Made by a program: the position numbers and the translations under genes. A DNA stretch of 64,000 nt, from assembly GCF_947488945.1 (NCBI RefSeq), contig NZ_CANLBS010000003.1:310001-374000 (forward strand), given 5' to 3'. The stretch's first letter is position 1. Every line of letters begins with the position of its first letter. Source of the DNA: an uncultured Streptomyces sp. GTDB taxonomy: Bacteria; Actinomycetota; Actinomycetes; Streptomycetales; Streptomycetaceae. A model generated the notes under the pieces. It was given only the letters and a program-made list of their open reading frames with translations. It was not told the origin of the DNA and did no database searches. Of the stretch, positions 18,108 through 26,970 are shown in pieces.

Positions 18108-18284
18108 TACGGTTGTTACCAGTTGCAGTTGTGGTTCCCGAGAACTTCACGTGCTCTCGCCGGTTATATGCTGGTGGGCGCGCTTTTGTGTTTCCGGTGC
18201 ATAGTCCCGGACGGGGTAATCATCGCGGCGACGTAGGGCTCGCACGGTGCGTGCCCGCGGGCACTGCCCCGAAGGAGATATGAC
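18108..18284 (+). promoter_or_regulatory. Promoter -10 and 166-nt leader of the first cold-shock gene
   Basis: TACGGT (18108-18113) looks like a -10 element. The presumed transcript starts close to the block at 18119-18139 (CCAGTTGCAGTTGTGGTTCC and one more base), which is identical in the second cold-shock leader. Further shared blocks are TCATCGCGGCGAC and GGGCACTGCCCCGAAGGAGA, the last containing the ribosome site. From the 21-nt block to the ATG is exactly 166 nt in both genes, pointing to a conserved structured leader, as expected for temperature-responsive cold-shock mRNAs. Confidence 0.6.
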
Positions 18285-18488
18285 ATGGCTACTGGAACCG
18301 TGAAGTGGTTCAACTCGGAAAAGGGCTTCGGCTTCATCGAGCAGGACGGTGGCGGCGCTGACGTCTTCGCCCACTACTCGAACATCGCCGCCCAGGGCTT
18401 CCGTGAGCTTCAGGAAGGCCAGAAGGTGAACTTCGACATCACGCAGGGCCAGAAGGGCCCGCAGGCCGAGAACATCACCCCTGCCTGA
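18285..18488 (+). CDS. Cold-shock protein (CspA family)
   Basis: 67 aa, exact family length. A single OB-fold that binds single-stranded RNA/DNA and melts mRNA structure. RNP1 (KGFGFIEQ) and RNP2 (DVFAHYSNI) motifs are intact after the TVKWFNSEK start. GAAGGAGA precedes the ATG. It is followed by a strong terminator and then by a DEAD-box helicase gene on the same strand, a functional partnership in RNA remodelling. It differs from the copy at 33944-34147 by only a few residues. Confidence 0.95.
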   Translation: MATGTVKWFNSEKGFGFIEQDGGGADVFAHYSNIAAQGFRELQEGQKVNFDITQGQKGPQAENITPA

Positions 18489-18510
18489 TCGCTCACGATC
18501 AGACACGCGT

Positions 18511-18546
18511 AGCTGGGGCCCGCACCATGGGGTGCGGGCCCCGGCT
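18511..18546 (+). terminator. Terminator of the first cold-shock gene
   Basis: A 16-bp stem with one T-G wobble around an ATGG loop, 22 bp after the stop. Its arms (GGGGCCCGCACC with GGTGCGGGCCCC) are the same as those of the terminator of the second cold-shock gene. Confidence 0.85.
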
Positions 18547-18778
18547 CGTTGTCGTTTCCGTATGACGCGCGCGGCCCGCAGGGCCACGGAGCGTGGTGAA
18601 CCCCAGGACCTGACCGGCACGGGCACGACGACGTGCGCCGGCGGGTACCGGGCACCCGACCTCGTCCGGCGCACCCCCGGCCCGACGCTCGCGTGAATCC
18701 ACTGCGTTTCACGTGAAACACCGTTCCGCGTGTTCATCGCGCGGTCGGCCGGAATTAAGTTTTCCGTTTAATTAATTC

Positions 18779-18868
18779 GGCTCGTTCTAGCGATTCTTGG
18801 CGTCCATTCGGGTTGCCGCTGTTCACAAAGAATCCCTCGATACGTGCCTCATCGAGGAAAGGTTCCGT
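18779..18868 (+). promoter_or_regulatory. AT-rich leader of the first DEAD-box helicase gene
   Basis: GGCTCGTTCTAGCGATTC (18779-18796) matches 17 of 18 bases of a block 82 nt upstream of the second helicase gene. The final 30 bases around CATCGAGGAA and the start codon also match. The stretch just before (18750-18780, AATTAAGTTTTCCGTTTAATTA) is unusually AT-rich. Suggests shared post-transcriptional or transcriptional control. Confidence 0.5.
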
Positions 18869-20446
18869 ATGAACCGCGATCGTGCACCCCGTTCGAATGA
18901 CAGGTTTTCCCGCACCCGCTCGGGTGGTTCTGCGGGCGGCCGCTCCGGCGGCGGCTACGGCGGCGGTCCGTCGTTCTCCGGCGGCGGCGCCCCGCGCTCG
19001 GGCGGCCCGCGCCGGTCCGGTGGTGGTGGCGGACGCCGCCCCGCGGTCAAGAGCGAGTTCGCGCTGCCGGTGACCATCACCCCGGCTCTGCCCGCCGTCG
19101 AGGCGTTCGGCGAGCTCGACCTGCCCGCACCCCTGATGGCCGCGCTGACGTCCGAGGGCATGAGCGTCCCGTTCCCGATCCAGGCGGCGACGCTGCCGAA
19201 CACGCTGGCCGGCCGGGACGTGCTGGGCCGCGGCCGGACCGGTTCCGGCAAGACGCTGGCCTTCGGCCTGGCGCTGCTGGCCCGTACGGCCGGACGGCGC
19301 GCCGACGCGCGTCGGCCGCTGGCGCTGGTGCTGGTGCCCACCCGTGAGCTGGCGCAGCAGGTGACCGACGCGCTCACCCCGTACGCCCGGTCGGTGAAGC
19401 TTCGGCTGGCGACGGTCGTCGGCGGGATGTCGATCGGCCGGCAGGCCTCCGCGCTGCGCGGCGGCGCGGAAGTGGTCGTAGCGACCCCCGGACGTCTGAA
19501 GGACCTCATCGAGCGCGGTGACTGCAAGCTGGACCGCGTCACCATCACGGTGTTGGACGAGGCCGACCAGATGGCCGACATGGGCTTCATGCCGCAGGTC
19601 ACCGAGCTGCTGGACCAGGTGAACCCGGAGGGGCAGCGGATGCTGTTCTCCGCGACCCTGGACCGCAACGTGGACCTTCTGGTGCGCAAGTACCTGCACG
19701 ACCCGGTGGTCCACTCGGTCGACCCGTCGGCCGGAGCGGTCACCACGATGGAGCACCACGTGCTCTACGTGCAGAACGCCGACAAGTACGCGACGACCAC
19801 GGAGATCGCGGCCCGCGACGGCCGGGTGATCATGTTCCTGGACACCAAGCACGCGGTGGACCGGCTCACCGACCACCTGCTGCAGAGCGGCGTGCGCGCG
19901 GCGGCGCTGCACGGCGGCAAGTCGCAGCCGCAGCGCACCAAGACGCTGGAGCGGTTCAAGACCGGTCATGTGACGGTGCTGGTGGCGACGAACGTCGCGG
20001 CCCGCGGCATCCACGTCGACAACCTCGACCTGGTCGTGAACGTCGACCCGCCGAGCGACCACAAGGACTACCTGCACCGCGGCGGTCGCACCGCCCGCGC
20101 CGGCGAGTCCGGCAGCGTCGTCACCCTCGTCCTGCCCAACCAGCGCCGCGAGATGTCCCGGCTGATGCTGGACGCCGGGATCACCCCGGAGATCGCCCAC
20201 GTCCGTTCGGGCGAGGCCGAGCTGAGCCGGATCACCGGCGCCAAGGCCCCGTCCGGTGTGCCCGTCATCATCAGCTCGCCGCCGGCCGAGCGGTCCGGCC
20301 GTCGCGGCGGCGCCCCGTTCGCCGGCCGTGGCCGCCCCCGCGGCACCGGTGGCGGTTCGGGTTCCGCCCCGCGCCGCCGGCCGGGCGTCGCCTCGCCGGA
20401 GGAGCGCGCCGCCGCCGCCCAGCGCCGCGCCAACCGGGCCGCCTGA
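18869..20446 (+). CDS. DEAD-box RNA helicase (cold-shock module 1)
   Basis: 525 aa. An ATP-dependent RNA-unwinding enzyme. The N-terminal 50 residues are Arg/Gly/Ser-rich and disordered, then come the Q motif (FPIQAATLP), I (GRTGSGKT), Ia (PTRELAQQV), Ib (VVATPGRLKDL), II (LDEADQMADMGF), III (FSATLD), IV (VIMFLDTK), V (ATNVAARGIHV) and VI (HRGGRTARAG). A basic RG-rich tail closes the protein. The start at ATG 18869 follows GAGGAAAGG and aligns with the second copy. It is the second gene of the cold-shock module; together with the cold-shock protein it probably resolves RNA structure in the cold. Confidence 0.92.
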   Translation: MNRDRAPRSNDRFSRTRSGGSAGGRSGGGYGGGPSFSGGGAPRSGGPRRSGGGGGRRPAVKSEFALPVTITPALPAVEAFGELDLPAPLMAALTSEGMSVPFPIQAATLPNTLAGRDVLGRGRTGSGKTLAFGLALLARTAGRRADARRPLALVLVPTRELAQQVTDALTPYARSVKLRLATVVGGMSIGRQASALRGGAEVVVATPGRLKDLIERGDCKLDRVTITVLDEADQMADMGFMPQVTELLDQVNPEGQRMLFSATLDRNVDLLVRKYLHDPVVHSVDPSAGAVTTMEHHVLYVQNADKYATTTEIAARDGRVIMFLDTKHAVDRLTDHLLQSGVRAAALHGGKSQPQRTKTLERFKTGHVTVLVATNVAARGIHVDNLDLVVNVDPPSDHKDYLHRGGRTARAGESGSVVTLVLPNQRREMSRLMLDAGITPEIAHVRSGEAELSRITGAKAPSGVPVIISSPPAERSGRRGGAPFAGRGRPRGTGGGSGSAPRRRPGVASPEERAAAAQRRANRAA

Positions 20447-20512
20447 GCCGGTCGGCCACGGAGGCATCCGGCCCGGCAGGCAGGACGGCCCCGGGCCCGC
20501 TCGTACGACGCA

Positions 20513-20550
20513 CACGGCCGCCGCACCCCGCACGGGGAGCGGCGGCCGTG
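20513..20550 (+). terminator. Terminator of the first DEAD-box gene
   Basis: A 12-bp perfect stem, CACGGCCGCCGC with GCGGCGGCCGTG, and 14-nt loop, 66 bp past the stop. It lies in the 340-bp gap before the amidase gene, which holds nothing else I can support. Confidence 0.65.
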
Positions 20551-20786
20551 CCGCGTCCCGTCCCGGGCTCAGCGTCCCGCAGCGCCGGGCAGTGCCGCGA
20601 CGGCGCGGCGGTGACGGCGGTCCCGACTGCCGCGCCGACCGCCCCGGCCGGGTCCGGACGCACCGGACGCGGGGCGTACCAGCAGGTCACCGCAGGTCTG
20701 CGGGAGGCGGCGAGCCGACGACGGCGGTGTCACCCGATCGCCCCGCCCCTCTGCGCGGGAACGCGCTCCGGGTGAGGGTAGGGACC

Positions 20787-21587
20787 ATGTGGTCCCGCCG
20801 TATCGCCCTGGGAGCCGTGCTCCTGTCGCTGGCTTTCGTGGCTTTCCTGATACTCCGGGACGGCCCGGTCGGCCGTGCCCCCGCCGAGCGGGCCGCGGCG
20901 GTCCCGAGGACGCCGGTGACGGCCCCGCGGCCGCACATCGTGAGCCGGGCGGTCTGGCACGCCGACGAGTCGCTGGTCCGGGAGAAGCCGCACTACACCG
21001 GGGCCGCCAGGGCGGTCTTCATCCATCACACGGGCCATGGCAACCGGTACGACTGCGACGACGCCCCGGAGATGCTCCGGTCGGTGCAGAGCGATCACGT
21101 GGGCGCCGAAGGCTGGGACGACATCGGTTACAACTTCGTCGTCGACCGCTGCGGAACGATCTACGAGGGGCGGGCCGGGGGAGTCACCCGTCCGGTGCGA
21201 GGGGCGCACACCAAGGGGTTCAACACCGACACCGTCGGGATAGCGGCCCTCGGCACCTTCGACGCGGGCACCCCCGTGCCCCGGCCGATGCTGGACGCCA
21301 TCGCGAAGGTGGCCGCCTGGAAGCTCGCCCCCGGCATCGACCCGCGCGGCTCGGTGCGCCTCGTCTCGACCAACGACGAGAGCCTCTTCGACAAGGGCGA
21401 GGCGGCGATGCTGCACGTCGTCTCGGGCCATCGGGACAGCTACGAGACCGACTGCCCCGGCGACGCGCTGTACGGGAAGCTGCCGGCGCTGCGGGAGCAG
21501 ACGGCGGCGCTGCGGAAGGCCGCGACCGGCCGGGCGGACGCAGCGACCGCCGCGTCCGCCGCCTCCGCGCGGGCCGCCGTCCACTGA
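20787..21587 (+). CDS. Secreted N-acetylmuramoyl-L-alanine amidase, PGRP type
   Basis: 266 aa from ATG 20787. An uncleaved or cleaved N-terminal hydrophobic segment (ALGAVLLSLAFVAFLIL) sends it out of the cytoplasm. The Amidase_2/PGRP domain (about 60-235) has the zinc ligands in FIHHTGHGN, SGHRD and the Cys/Asp of TDCPGDALYGKLP, with GWDDIGYNFVVDRCGTIYEGR between. It cuts the lactyl-peptide bond of peptidoglycan in wall turnover or growth. The Ala-rich tail is low complexity. Convergent with the PH-domain gene. Confidence 0.88.
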   Translation: MWSRRIALGAVLLSLAFVAFLILRDGPVGRAPAERAAAVPRTPVTAPRPHIVSRAVWHADESLVREKPHYTGAARAVFIHHTGHGNRYDCDDAPEMLRSVQSDHVGAEGWDDIGYNFVVDRCGTIYEGRAGGVTRPVRGAHTKGFNTDTVGIAALGTFDAGTPVPRPMLDAIAKVAAWKLAPGIDPRGSVRLVSTNDESLFDKGEAAMLHVVSGHRDSYETDCPGDALYGKLPALREQTAALRKAATGRADAATAASAASARAAVH

Positions 21588-21604
21588 CGACCGGCCCGCG
21601 CGGG

Positions 21605-21970
21605 TCAGCGGGCGACGAACTGGGTGAGTATCGCCTGCACCTCGTAGATGTCGACGCCCTTGGTGAACGTCTTCTGGATCGGCGTCGGCGTGCCCGAGAT
21701 CCAGATCTTCAGCTCCGCGTCCAGGTCGAAGGTGCCGGCCGTCTCCACCGCGAAGTGCGTGATGGACCGGTACGGCACGGAGTGGTACTCGACCTTCTTG
21801 CCGGTGATGCCCTGCTTGTCGACGAGCAGCAGTCGGCGGTCGGTGAACAGGATGGTGTCGCGGATCAGCAGGAACGCCGCGTGCACCTGCTCGCCGGGTC
21901 CGAGCAGCCGGGCGTAGTCCTGCTGTGCCGACGCCGGGTTGATCGTGTGCGCGTTGCCGAACAGTGCCAT
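21605..21970 (-). CDS. PH-domain protein (bacterial PH / YvbH-like)
   Basis: 121 aa. The sequence (LGPGEQVHAAFLLIRDTILF, TDRRLLLVDKQGITGKKVEY, SVPYRSITHFAVETAG) is the bacterial PH domain also known as DUF1696, a seven-stranded beta barrel with a final helix. Bacterial members form rings and have no firm function. ATG 21970 has GGGAA upstream. Monocistronic. Confidence 0.8.
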   Translation of the reverse strand: MALFGNAHTINPASAQQDYARLLGPGEQVHAAFLLIRDTILFTDRRLLLVDKQGITGKKVEYHSVPYRSITHFAVETAGTFDLDAELKIWISGTPTPIQKTFTKGVDIYEVQAILTQFVAR

Positions 21971-22084
21971 GGCGGTTCCCGTCTGCGTGTGCCGGAGCTG
22001 CTGTCGGACGGTCCGACACTCCCAGGTGTCAGACGTTCCGGACGCTCCGGCCGTTCCGGCGGGCGCGGCGTGGATCGGGTGAGG

Positions 22085-22480
22085 TCAGGTGAGGTCGATG
22101 TGGACGTTGGTGGACTTCACGCGGGCGGTCGCCTCCATGCCGACCTCCAGGCCCAGCTCCTCCACGGCCTCACGGGTGAGGAGGGAGACGAGCCGGTGCG
22201 GGCCGGCCTGGATCTCCACCTGTGCGGCGACGTCGCCGAGCTTGACGGCGGTGACGATGCCGGGGAACGCGTTGCGCGCCGAGGTGTAGGGCGTCCCGTC
22301 GTCCGGGTCGCCGCCCTGTCCGACCTCGATCGAGAGCGCGGCGAGCGCCCGCCCGTCGATGAGCCGGCGACCGGCGTCGTCCCGGTGGGTGGCGACCCGT
22401 CCGGCGTCGGCCCAGCGGCGGGCGGTGTCGGGGCTGACGCCGAGAAGCCGGGCCGCCTGACCGATGGTGTAGGTCTGCAT
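22085..22480 (-). CDS. Helix-turn-helix protein with molybdate-binding Mop (TOBE) domain
   Basis: 131 aa. Residues 1-50 form a MerR/excisionase-like helix-turn-helix (YTIGQAARLLGVSPDTARRW), and residues about 65-131 form a Mop/TOBE domain (SARNAFPGIVTAVKLGDVAAQVEIQAG, TREAVEELGLEVGMEATARVK). Such fusions bind molybdate or tungstate and may regulate uptake genes, none of which is adjacent. TATCAT lies 7 nt before the ATG, so the mRNA is probably leaderless. Confidence 0.82.
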   Translation of the reverse strand: MQTYTIGQAARLLGVSPDTARRWADAGRVATHRDDAGRRLIDGRALAALSIEVGQGGDPDDGTPYTSARNAFPGIVTAVKLGDVAAQVEIQAGPHRLVSLLTREAVEELGLEVGMEATARVKSTNVHIDLT

Positions 22481-22587
22481 CTGCGGGATGATAGGGCGTA
22501 TTGCCTTGCGTACGGTCGACCCCGCCCTGCCGGGGCTGCCGGTGAAGGCCCCCGGTCGGGGGGCCGTGCCGGTGCGAGCGGTCGTCC

Positions 22588-23415
22588 TTACTGCACCCGC
22601 GTCGCGGTGCCGGGCCGCTCGGTTCCGCGGTCGCGTGCCCGGCGGGTGGTGGCGGCGACGGTGGCCATCAGCTCGGCGTCCAGCACCGACGGATCGGCCA
22701 GCCGGGTCGGGGCCGCGTACGCGTTGAGCAGGGCCTTGGTCACCCGCAGGGCCGCCTCGGGCCGGCGCACCACGGGCTTCGCCCAGGCGGTGACCGCGTC
22801 GTCGAGGGCGTCCTCGGGGACCACCTTCTGCAGCACCGAGAGCTCCCGCGCCTCCTCGGCGCCGAAGGCCCGCCCGGTGAGGATGAGTTCGCGCGCGCGG
22901 GCGGCCCCCACCTCGTGGATGAGCCGGGGCAGCAGACCGCCCCAGGCGGTCGGCAGGCCGAGCGCCAGTTCCGGCAGCCGGAAGGAGGCGGTGTCGGCGC
23001 CGACCCGCAGGTCGCAGGCGAGAGCCAGCGCCATGCCCGCGCCGACCGCCTTGCCCTGGACACGGGCGATGGTGACGGCCTGGCCGGTGGTGAGCGCCTC
23101 GCAGACCCGGCGGGCCTTCTCACCGGCGATCCGGATGCCGCGCCCGGTGGGGTCGTCGTCGAGCCAGTCGGCGAACTCGTTCCGGTCGCCGCCGAGGCAG
23201 AAGTCGTCCCCGGCGGCGCTCAGCACCAGTACGCGTACGTCGGGGTCGGGCACGGCCAGGACGGCCAGCAGATCGTCGAGCATCGCCTCGCCGACCGCGT
23301 TGCCGTTGTCCGGATCGTTGAGCTCCACCCGCAGCACGGCCCCCTCGCGCAGCGTGCGTACGAGGGGGGTCCGCTTGCCGTACGGGGTCAGGAACTCGGG
23401 CAGGGACAGCTTCAT
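22588..23415 (-). CDS. Enoyl-CoA hydratase/isomerase (crotonase) family protein
   Basis: 275 aa from ATG 23415, which overlaps the stop of the upstream P450 (ATGA), so translation is probably coupled. Crotonase-fold motifs are present: LRVELNDPDNGNAV, VLVLSAAGDDFCLGGD (oxyanion hole), and KAVGAGMALALACDLRVGAD with the second oxyanion Gly, then ELALGLPTAWGGLLPRL. Catalytic Glu positions of hydratases are not obvious, so the reaction may be isomerase- or dehydratase-like. It is the last gene of the conservon-P450 gene string and may act on the same substrate as the P450. Confidence 0.82.
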   Translation of the reverse strand: MKLSLPEFLTPYGKRTPLVRTLREGAVLRVELNDPDNGNAVGEAMLDDLLAVLAVPDPDVRVLVLSAAGDDFCLGGDRNEFADWLDDDPTGRGIRIAGEKARRVCEALTTGQAVTIARVQGKAVGAGMALALACDLRVGADTASFRLPELALGLPTAWGGLLPRLIHEVGAARARELILTGRAFGAEEARELSVLQKVVPEDALDDAVTAWAKPVVRRPEAALRVTKALLNAYAAPTRLADPSVLDAELMATVAATTRRARDRGTERPGTATRVQ

Positions 23416-24668
23416 GTGGTCACGCTCAGGGAGGTGATGCGGCGGAAGACCATGCGGGACGCGTAGACGGGGGCCGACGCGGTCCGCAGGCCGGGGAACC
23501 GGTCGAGCAGCTGGACGAGCAGGGTGCGGGCCTCCAGCCGGGCCAGCGCCGCACCCAGGCAGTAGTGGACCCCGCCGCCGAATGTCAGGTGGGAGCCCTT
23601 GCGGAGGATGTCGAAGGCGTGCGGGTCCTGGTTGCGCCGGGGATCGTGGTTGGCGGCCCCGTACATGACGTGGACCATGGTGTCCTTGGGGATCGGCACC
23701 CCCGCGAGGACGGTGTCGCGGCCGGCGACCCGCGTGTTGAGCTGGATCGGGAACTCGTGGCGCAGCGCCTCCTCGACGGCGTCGTCCACGTGCTCGGGGT
23801 GCTCCCGCAGCCAGGCCCAGCGGGCGGGATCTTCCAGCAGCAGCCGGACCATCGCCGACAGCAGGGTGGCGGTGGTCTCCAGCGAGGCGATGGTGACGAA
23901 CATCGTGAGGCGGTAGAGGATCTCGTCCGCCTTCTCCCGGTCCGGCTCCATCCCGTCCCAGGTGTGGATCCAGCCGGTCAGCACGTCGTGGCCGGGGTTG
24001 GCCCGGCGCTCCCGCACCATGGTGGTGAAGTACTCGCGCAGCTGGAGCGTCGCCTCGGCGGACACCGCGAGCTGCTTGCGGGTCGGCAGCAATTCCTGCG
24101 CGTGCACCTGGTTGTGGGTGATGTTCAGGATGTGCGGATAGTCGGACTCCGGAATCCCGAGCCACGACCCGATGGTGCTGATGGGCAGCTGCTCACTGAC
24201 GAGGTTCACGAAATCCGCGGCACCATAAGCGAGTTCGCGCCCCAGGGTGTCCAGCAGGCGGGCGGTGTGGAGTTCGACGTCCGGGGTGAGCCGCTGGATC
24301 GTCGAGCGGTCGAAGAGGTTGCCGAGGCTGCGGCGCTGGCAGGTGTGCTCGGGGGCGTTGAGGCGGGAGAGGGTCTTCGTCATCTCCCGGGTGGCGAGGG
24401 CGTCCCACTTCTTCGCGTCGTCCTGGCGCTCCTGCCAGGCGAAGTCGGGCGCGAGCCAGTCGCGCCCGCGCAGCACCTGGTTGCAGGTGTCGTATCCGGT
24501 GACGAAGTACCCGCTCCACGGAGCGGGTACCACGTCGCCCATCTCCCGGAGCTGGTCCAGGAGGGGATGCGGATCGGCTTGGCCTTCGGCGGAGTGGAGC
24601 TTCCTGAGCAGGGAGATGAGAGCTCGGCGGTCGACCACGGGTCTGTCCGTACCACGTATGACGCTCAC
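23412..24668 (-). CDS. Cytochrome P450 with normal signature motifs
   Basis: 418 aa; GTG 24668 with AAGGAA upstream. A class I bacterial P450 monooxygenase. The I-helix region reads FVTIASLETTATLL, with Glu in place of the usual Asp-Thr pair. The ExxR is intact (EEALRHEFP), and the heme loop LTFGGGVHYCLGAALARLE puts the ligand at Cys370. The upstream P450 lacks these motifs, so this may be the catalytically normal member of the pair. It lies 129 bp after the CYP157-like gene and overlaps the crotonase gene by 4 bp. Substrate unknown. Confidence 0.9.
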   Translation of the reverse strand: MSVIRGTDRPVVDRRALISLLRKLHSAEGQADPHPLLDQLREMGDVVPAPWSGYFVTGYDTCNQVLRGRDWLAPDFAWQERQDDAKKWDALATREMTKTLSRLNAPEHTCQRRSLGNLFDRSTIQRLTPDVELHTARLLDTLGRELAYGAADFVNLVSEQLPISTIGSWLGIPESDYPHILNITHNQVHAQELLPTRKQLAVSAEATLQLREYFTTMVRERRANPGHDVLTGWIHTWDGMEPDREKADEILYRLTMFVTIASLETTATLLSAMVRLLLEDPARWAWLREHPEHVDDAVEEALRHEFPIQLNTRVAGRDTVLAGVPIPKDTMVHVMYGAANHDPRRNQDPHAFDILRKGSHLTFGGGVHYCLGAALARLEARTLLVQLLDRFPGLRTASAPVYASRMVFRRITSLSVTT

Positions 24669-24797
24669 GCAGAGTTCCTTGCTCTGGGCTCCGGGTTACC
24701 GAACTGAACTTACCCTTCCGAATGTATGCGCCAAGCGTTGATCATTGTTGTTCATGTCACAGGAATATGCGGTCATACGCGTCCAGGTGACGAACTG

Positions 24798-26192
24798 TCA
24801 GACACGGAAGACATCCAGGAACGAGCTCCACCAGCCCTTGGGCTTGCGGTGCGTCTCGCCCTGCCGCTGCTGCGGCACGGAGGCCCCGGTCGCGGACGGT
24901 TGCGGAGCGGGGGCCTGGGCGCCGGGTGCGGGGGCCGAGGCGGAAGCGCGGCGCGGGGCCGGCGTGAAGCGGACCGGCAGTGCGGCCTGCGCCCGGTGGA
25001 ACGGGCCGCGCCGCCATTCGATCGCGTCCGCGGGGACGCCGAGGGTGATGTCGGGAACCGCGTTGAGGACCTTCTCGATCGCGGTGAGGGCGATGAGCTG
25101 GGCCGGGGACTTCGCGGGGCACACGTGCGGGCCCGCGCCCCACGCCAGGTGCGCGCCCTTGCTCAGGGTGCGGCGGGCGTCGGTGAGCGCGGGGTCGGTG
25201 TTGGCGGCGGCGAAACTGATCAGCACCGGGGTGCCGGCCGCCAGCGTCAGGCCGTTGAGCTCCACGTCCTGGGTCGGGTAGTGCGTCGCGTAGTTGGCGA
25301 TCGGCGGGTTGTTCCACAGCACCTCGTCGAGGGCGTCCTCGACCAGCATGCCGGTGCCGCGCCGGTCGCCGTCGCCGAGGCCGGTGTCGAGCATCAGCAG
25401 CAGGGCGTTGGCGATCAGGTTGCGCTCCGGCTCGATGCCGGCCCCCATCAGCATGACGAGCTGGTCCTTCAGCTCCTCGTCCCGCAGACCGGCCGGGTGC
25501 TGGATGAGCCAGGAGGTGATGTCCTCCCCGGGCTGGCGTCGCTTGAGCGCGACCAGTTCCATCAGGCACTCGTTCAGCTCGGCGTTGGCGCGGAGCACGT
25601 CCTCGCCGTCGAAGATCGCCGACATGGAGCGGGTCAGCCGGTCGCCGATGTCCCCCGGGCAGCCGAAGAGCTGGTTGAAGAGCAACAGCGGAAGCAGCTT
25701 GGCGTACTCGGCGAGCAGGTCGGCCGAGCCGCGTTCGATGAACTGGTCGACGAGGTAGTCGCCGATGCGCTCGACGTCGCGCCGCAGCCGGCTCGGGTTC
25801 AGACGGCCGAGGCTCTCGGTGACCGCCTTGCGCAGCCGCAGGTGCTCGGTGCCGTCCGTGAAAAGGCAGTTGGGGCGGTACGCCATCATCGGCAGGACCG
25901 GGCTGTCCATCGGGATCGCGCCCGTGGCGAGCGCCGTCCAGCGACGGGAGTCGCGGGCGAAGAGGGCCGGGTTCTGCAGGACGCGGAGCGCCGCCTCGTG
26001 CGACACCACCAGCGTGGCGTCCACGCCGGGGGCCAGCTCGATCGGCGCCGCGGGGCCCTGGGCGCGCAGTTCGTCGTACACCGCGTGCGGGTTCGCCGCG
26101 AACTCGGGTCCGTAGAGCGAGGTCTGGCTCTTGGCGTGCATCGGGCATCCCGTGGGGGCGCCGTAGGGGGTGGCTCCCGGCTGAGAGTCCAT
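24798..26192 (-). CDS. CYP157-like cytochrome P450 lacking the ExxR motif (conservon P450, CvnE/RarE-like)
   Basis: 464 aa from ATG 26192 (GAGGA upstream). The P450 fold is recognisable, with heme Cys358 in LAWGAGPHVCPAKSPAQ, where Trp replaces the usual Phe and CPA the usual CxG. The K-helix position reads EDALDEVLWNNPP, so ExxR is E290-V-L-W293. Members of CYP157, including S. coelicolor RarE of conservon 9, are known to lack ExxR. This and the adjacency to cvnA-D make it the CvnE-type P450. A 60-residue Ala/Pro/Gln tail ends in KPKGWWSSFLDVFRV. Whether it is an active monooxygenase is unclear. Confidence 0.85.
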   Translation of the reverse strand: MDSQPGATPYGAPTGCPMHAKSQTSLYGPEFAANPHAVYDELRAQGPAAPIELAPGVDATLVVSHEAALRVLQNPALFARDSRRWTALATGAIPMDSPVLPMMAYRPNCLFTDGTEHLRLRKAVTESLGRLNPSRLRRDVERIGDYLVDQFIERGSADLLAEYAKLLPLLLFNQLFGCPGDIGDRLTRSMSAIFDGEDVLRANAELNECLMELVALKRRQPGEDITSWLIQHPAGLRDEELKDQLVMLMGAGIEPERNLIANALLLMLDTGLGDGDRRGTGMLVEDALDEVLWNNPPIANYATHYPTQDVELNGLTLAAGTPVLISFAAANTDPALTDARRTLSKGAHLAWGAGPHVCPAKSPAQLIALTAIEKVLNAVPDITLGVPADAIEWRRGPFHRAQAALPVRFTPAPRRASASAPAPGAQAPAPQPSATGASVPQQRQGETHRKPKGWWSSFLDVFRV

Positions 26193-26292
26193 GTGTGATT
26201 CCTCGGTGTGATCGCGGGCCACTGGCCCCGGAAGGGGGACGGCGGGCCGGTCGGTGACCGGCCCGCCCGGGTGGTGCTCGGCGGTGCCCGGT

Positions 26293-26324
26293 CCGTGCGG
26301 GCGGGAACCGGCCGGCCCGCACGG
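26293..26324 (-). other. Hairpin between cvnD and the CYP157-like gene
   Basis: CCGTGCGGGC (26293-26302) pairs with GCCCGCACGG (26315-26324) across 12 nt, in a 187-bp gap inside an otherwise overlapping operon. It may attenuate or partly end transcription before the P450 genes. Confidence 0.45.
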
Positions 26325-26379
26325 GGCGGGCGGTCGACTCCCGCCCCCGCACGGTCCGGCGGAAGGGGTGCGCGGGCGG

Positions 26380-26970
26380 TCAGTCCACGCGGGAGAGCAG
26401 GTGCGTCACCAGGGTGATCAGCGCCTGCGCGGACGATTTCTGGTCCCGGGCGTCGCAGTAGACGAGCGGGGTGTCCGGCAGCAGGTCGAGCGCCTCGCGC
26501 AGCTCGTCCTCGCCGTGCCGCGACTCGGGGTCGAAGCTGTTGACCGCGATCGCGTACTCCAGGCCGTACTTCTCGATCAGGTCGATGACCGGGAAGGTGT
26601 CGGCGAGGCGTGCGGGGTCCACGAGGAGCAGGGCGCCCAGCGAACCGCGCGCCATGTCCTCCCACAGCTCCACGAAGCGCTGCTGGCCCGGCGTGCCGAA
26701 CAGGTACAGGACCAGTTCGTCGCTGAGCGTCAGCCGGCCGAAGTCCAGCGCCACCGTCGTCGTGACCTTGCCGTGCGCGCCCTTCAGGTCGTCGAGGTGC
26801 GCGGCGGCCTGCGTCATCCTCTCCTCGGTCCGCAGCGGGGCGATCTCGGAGAGCGTGCCGATGAGCGTCGTCTTGCCCACGGCGAAGTGTCCGACGACGA
26901 GGATCTTCGCCGCACGCTGGACCGCGTCCGGTACGTAGATGTTCTCAGCCGAAGCGGACGTGGAGTCCAT
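26380..26970 (-). CDS. cvnD: Conservon GTPase (CvnD type)
   Basis: 196 aa. A Ras-like small GTPase: P-loop GHFAVGKTT (27-35), switch II FGTPGQQRF, and an NSFD element in place of NKxD. Conservon proteins A-D form a membrane-associated complex in S. coelicolor resembling a eukaryotic G-protein system, with D as the nucleotide switch. The start overlaps the end of cvnC by 26 bp, showing tight coupling. Confidence 0.92.
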   Translation of the reverse strand: MDSTSASAENIYVPDAVQRAAKILVVGHFAVGKTTLIGTLSEIAPLRTEERMTQAAAHLDDLKGAHGKVTTTVALDFGRLTLSDELVLYLFGTPGQQRFVELWEDMARGSLGALLLVDPARLADTFPVIDLIEKYGLEYAIAVNSFDPESRHGEDELREALDLLPDTPLVYCDARDQKSSAQALITLVTHLLSRVD

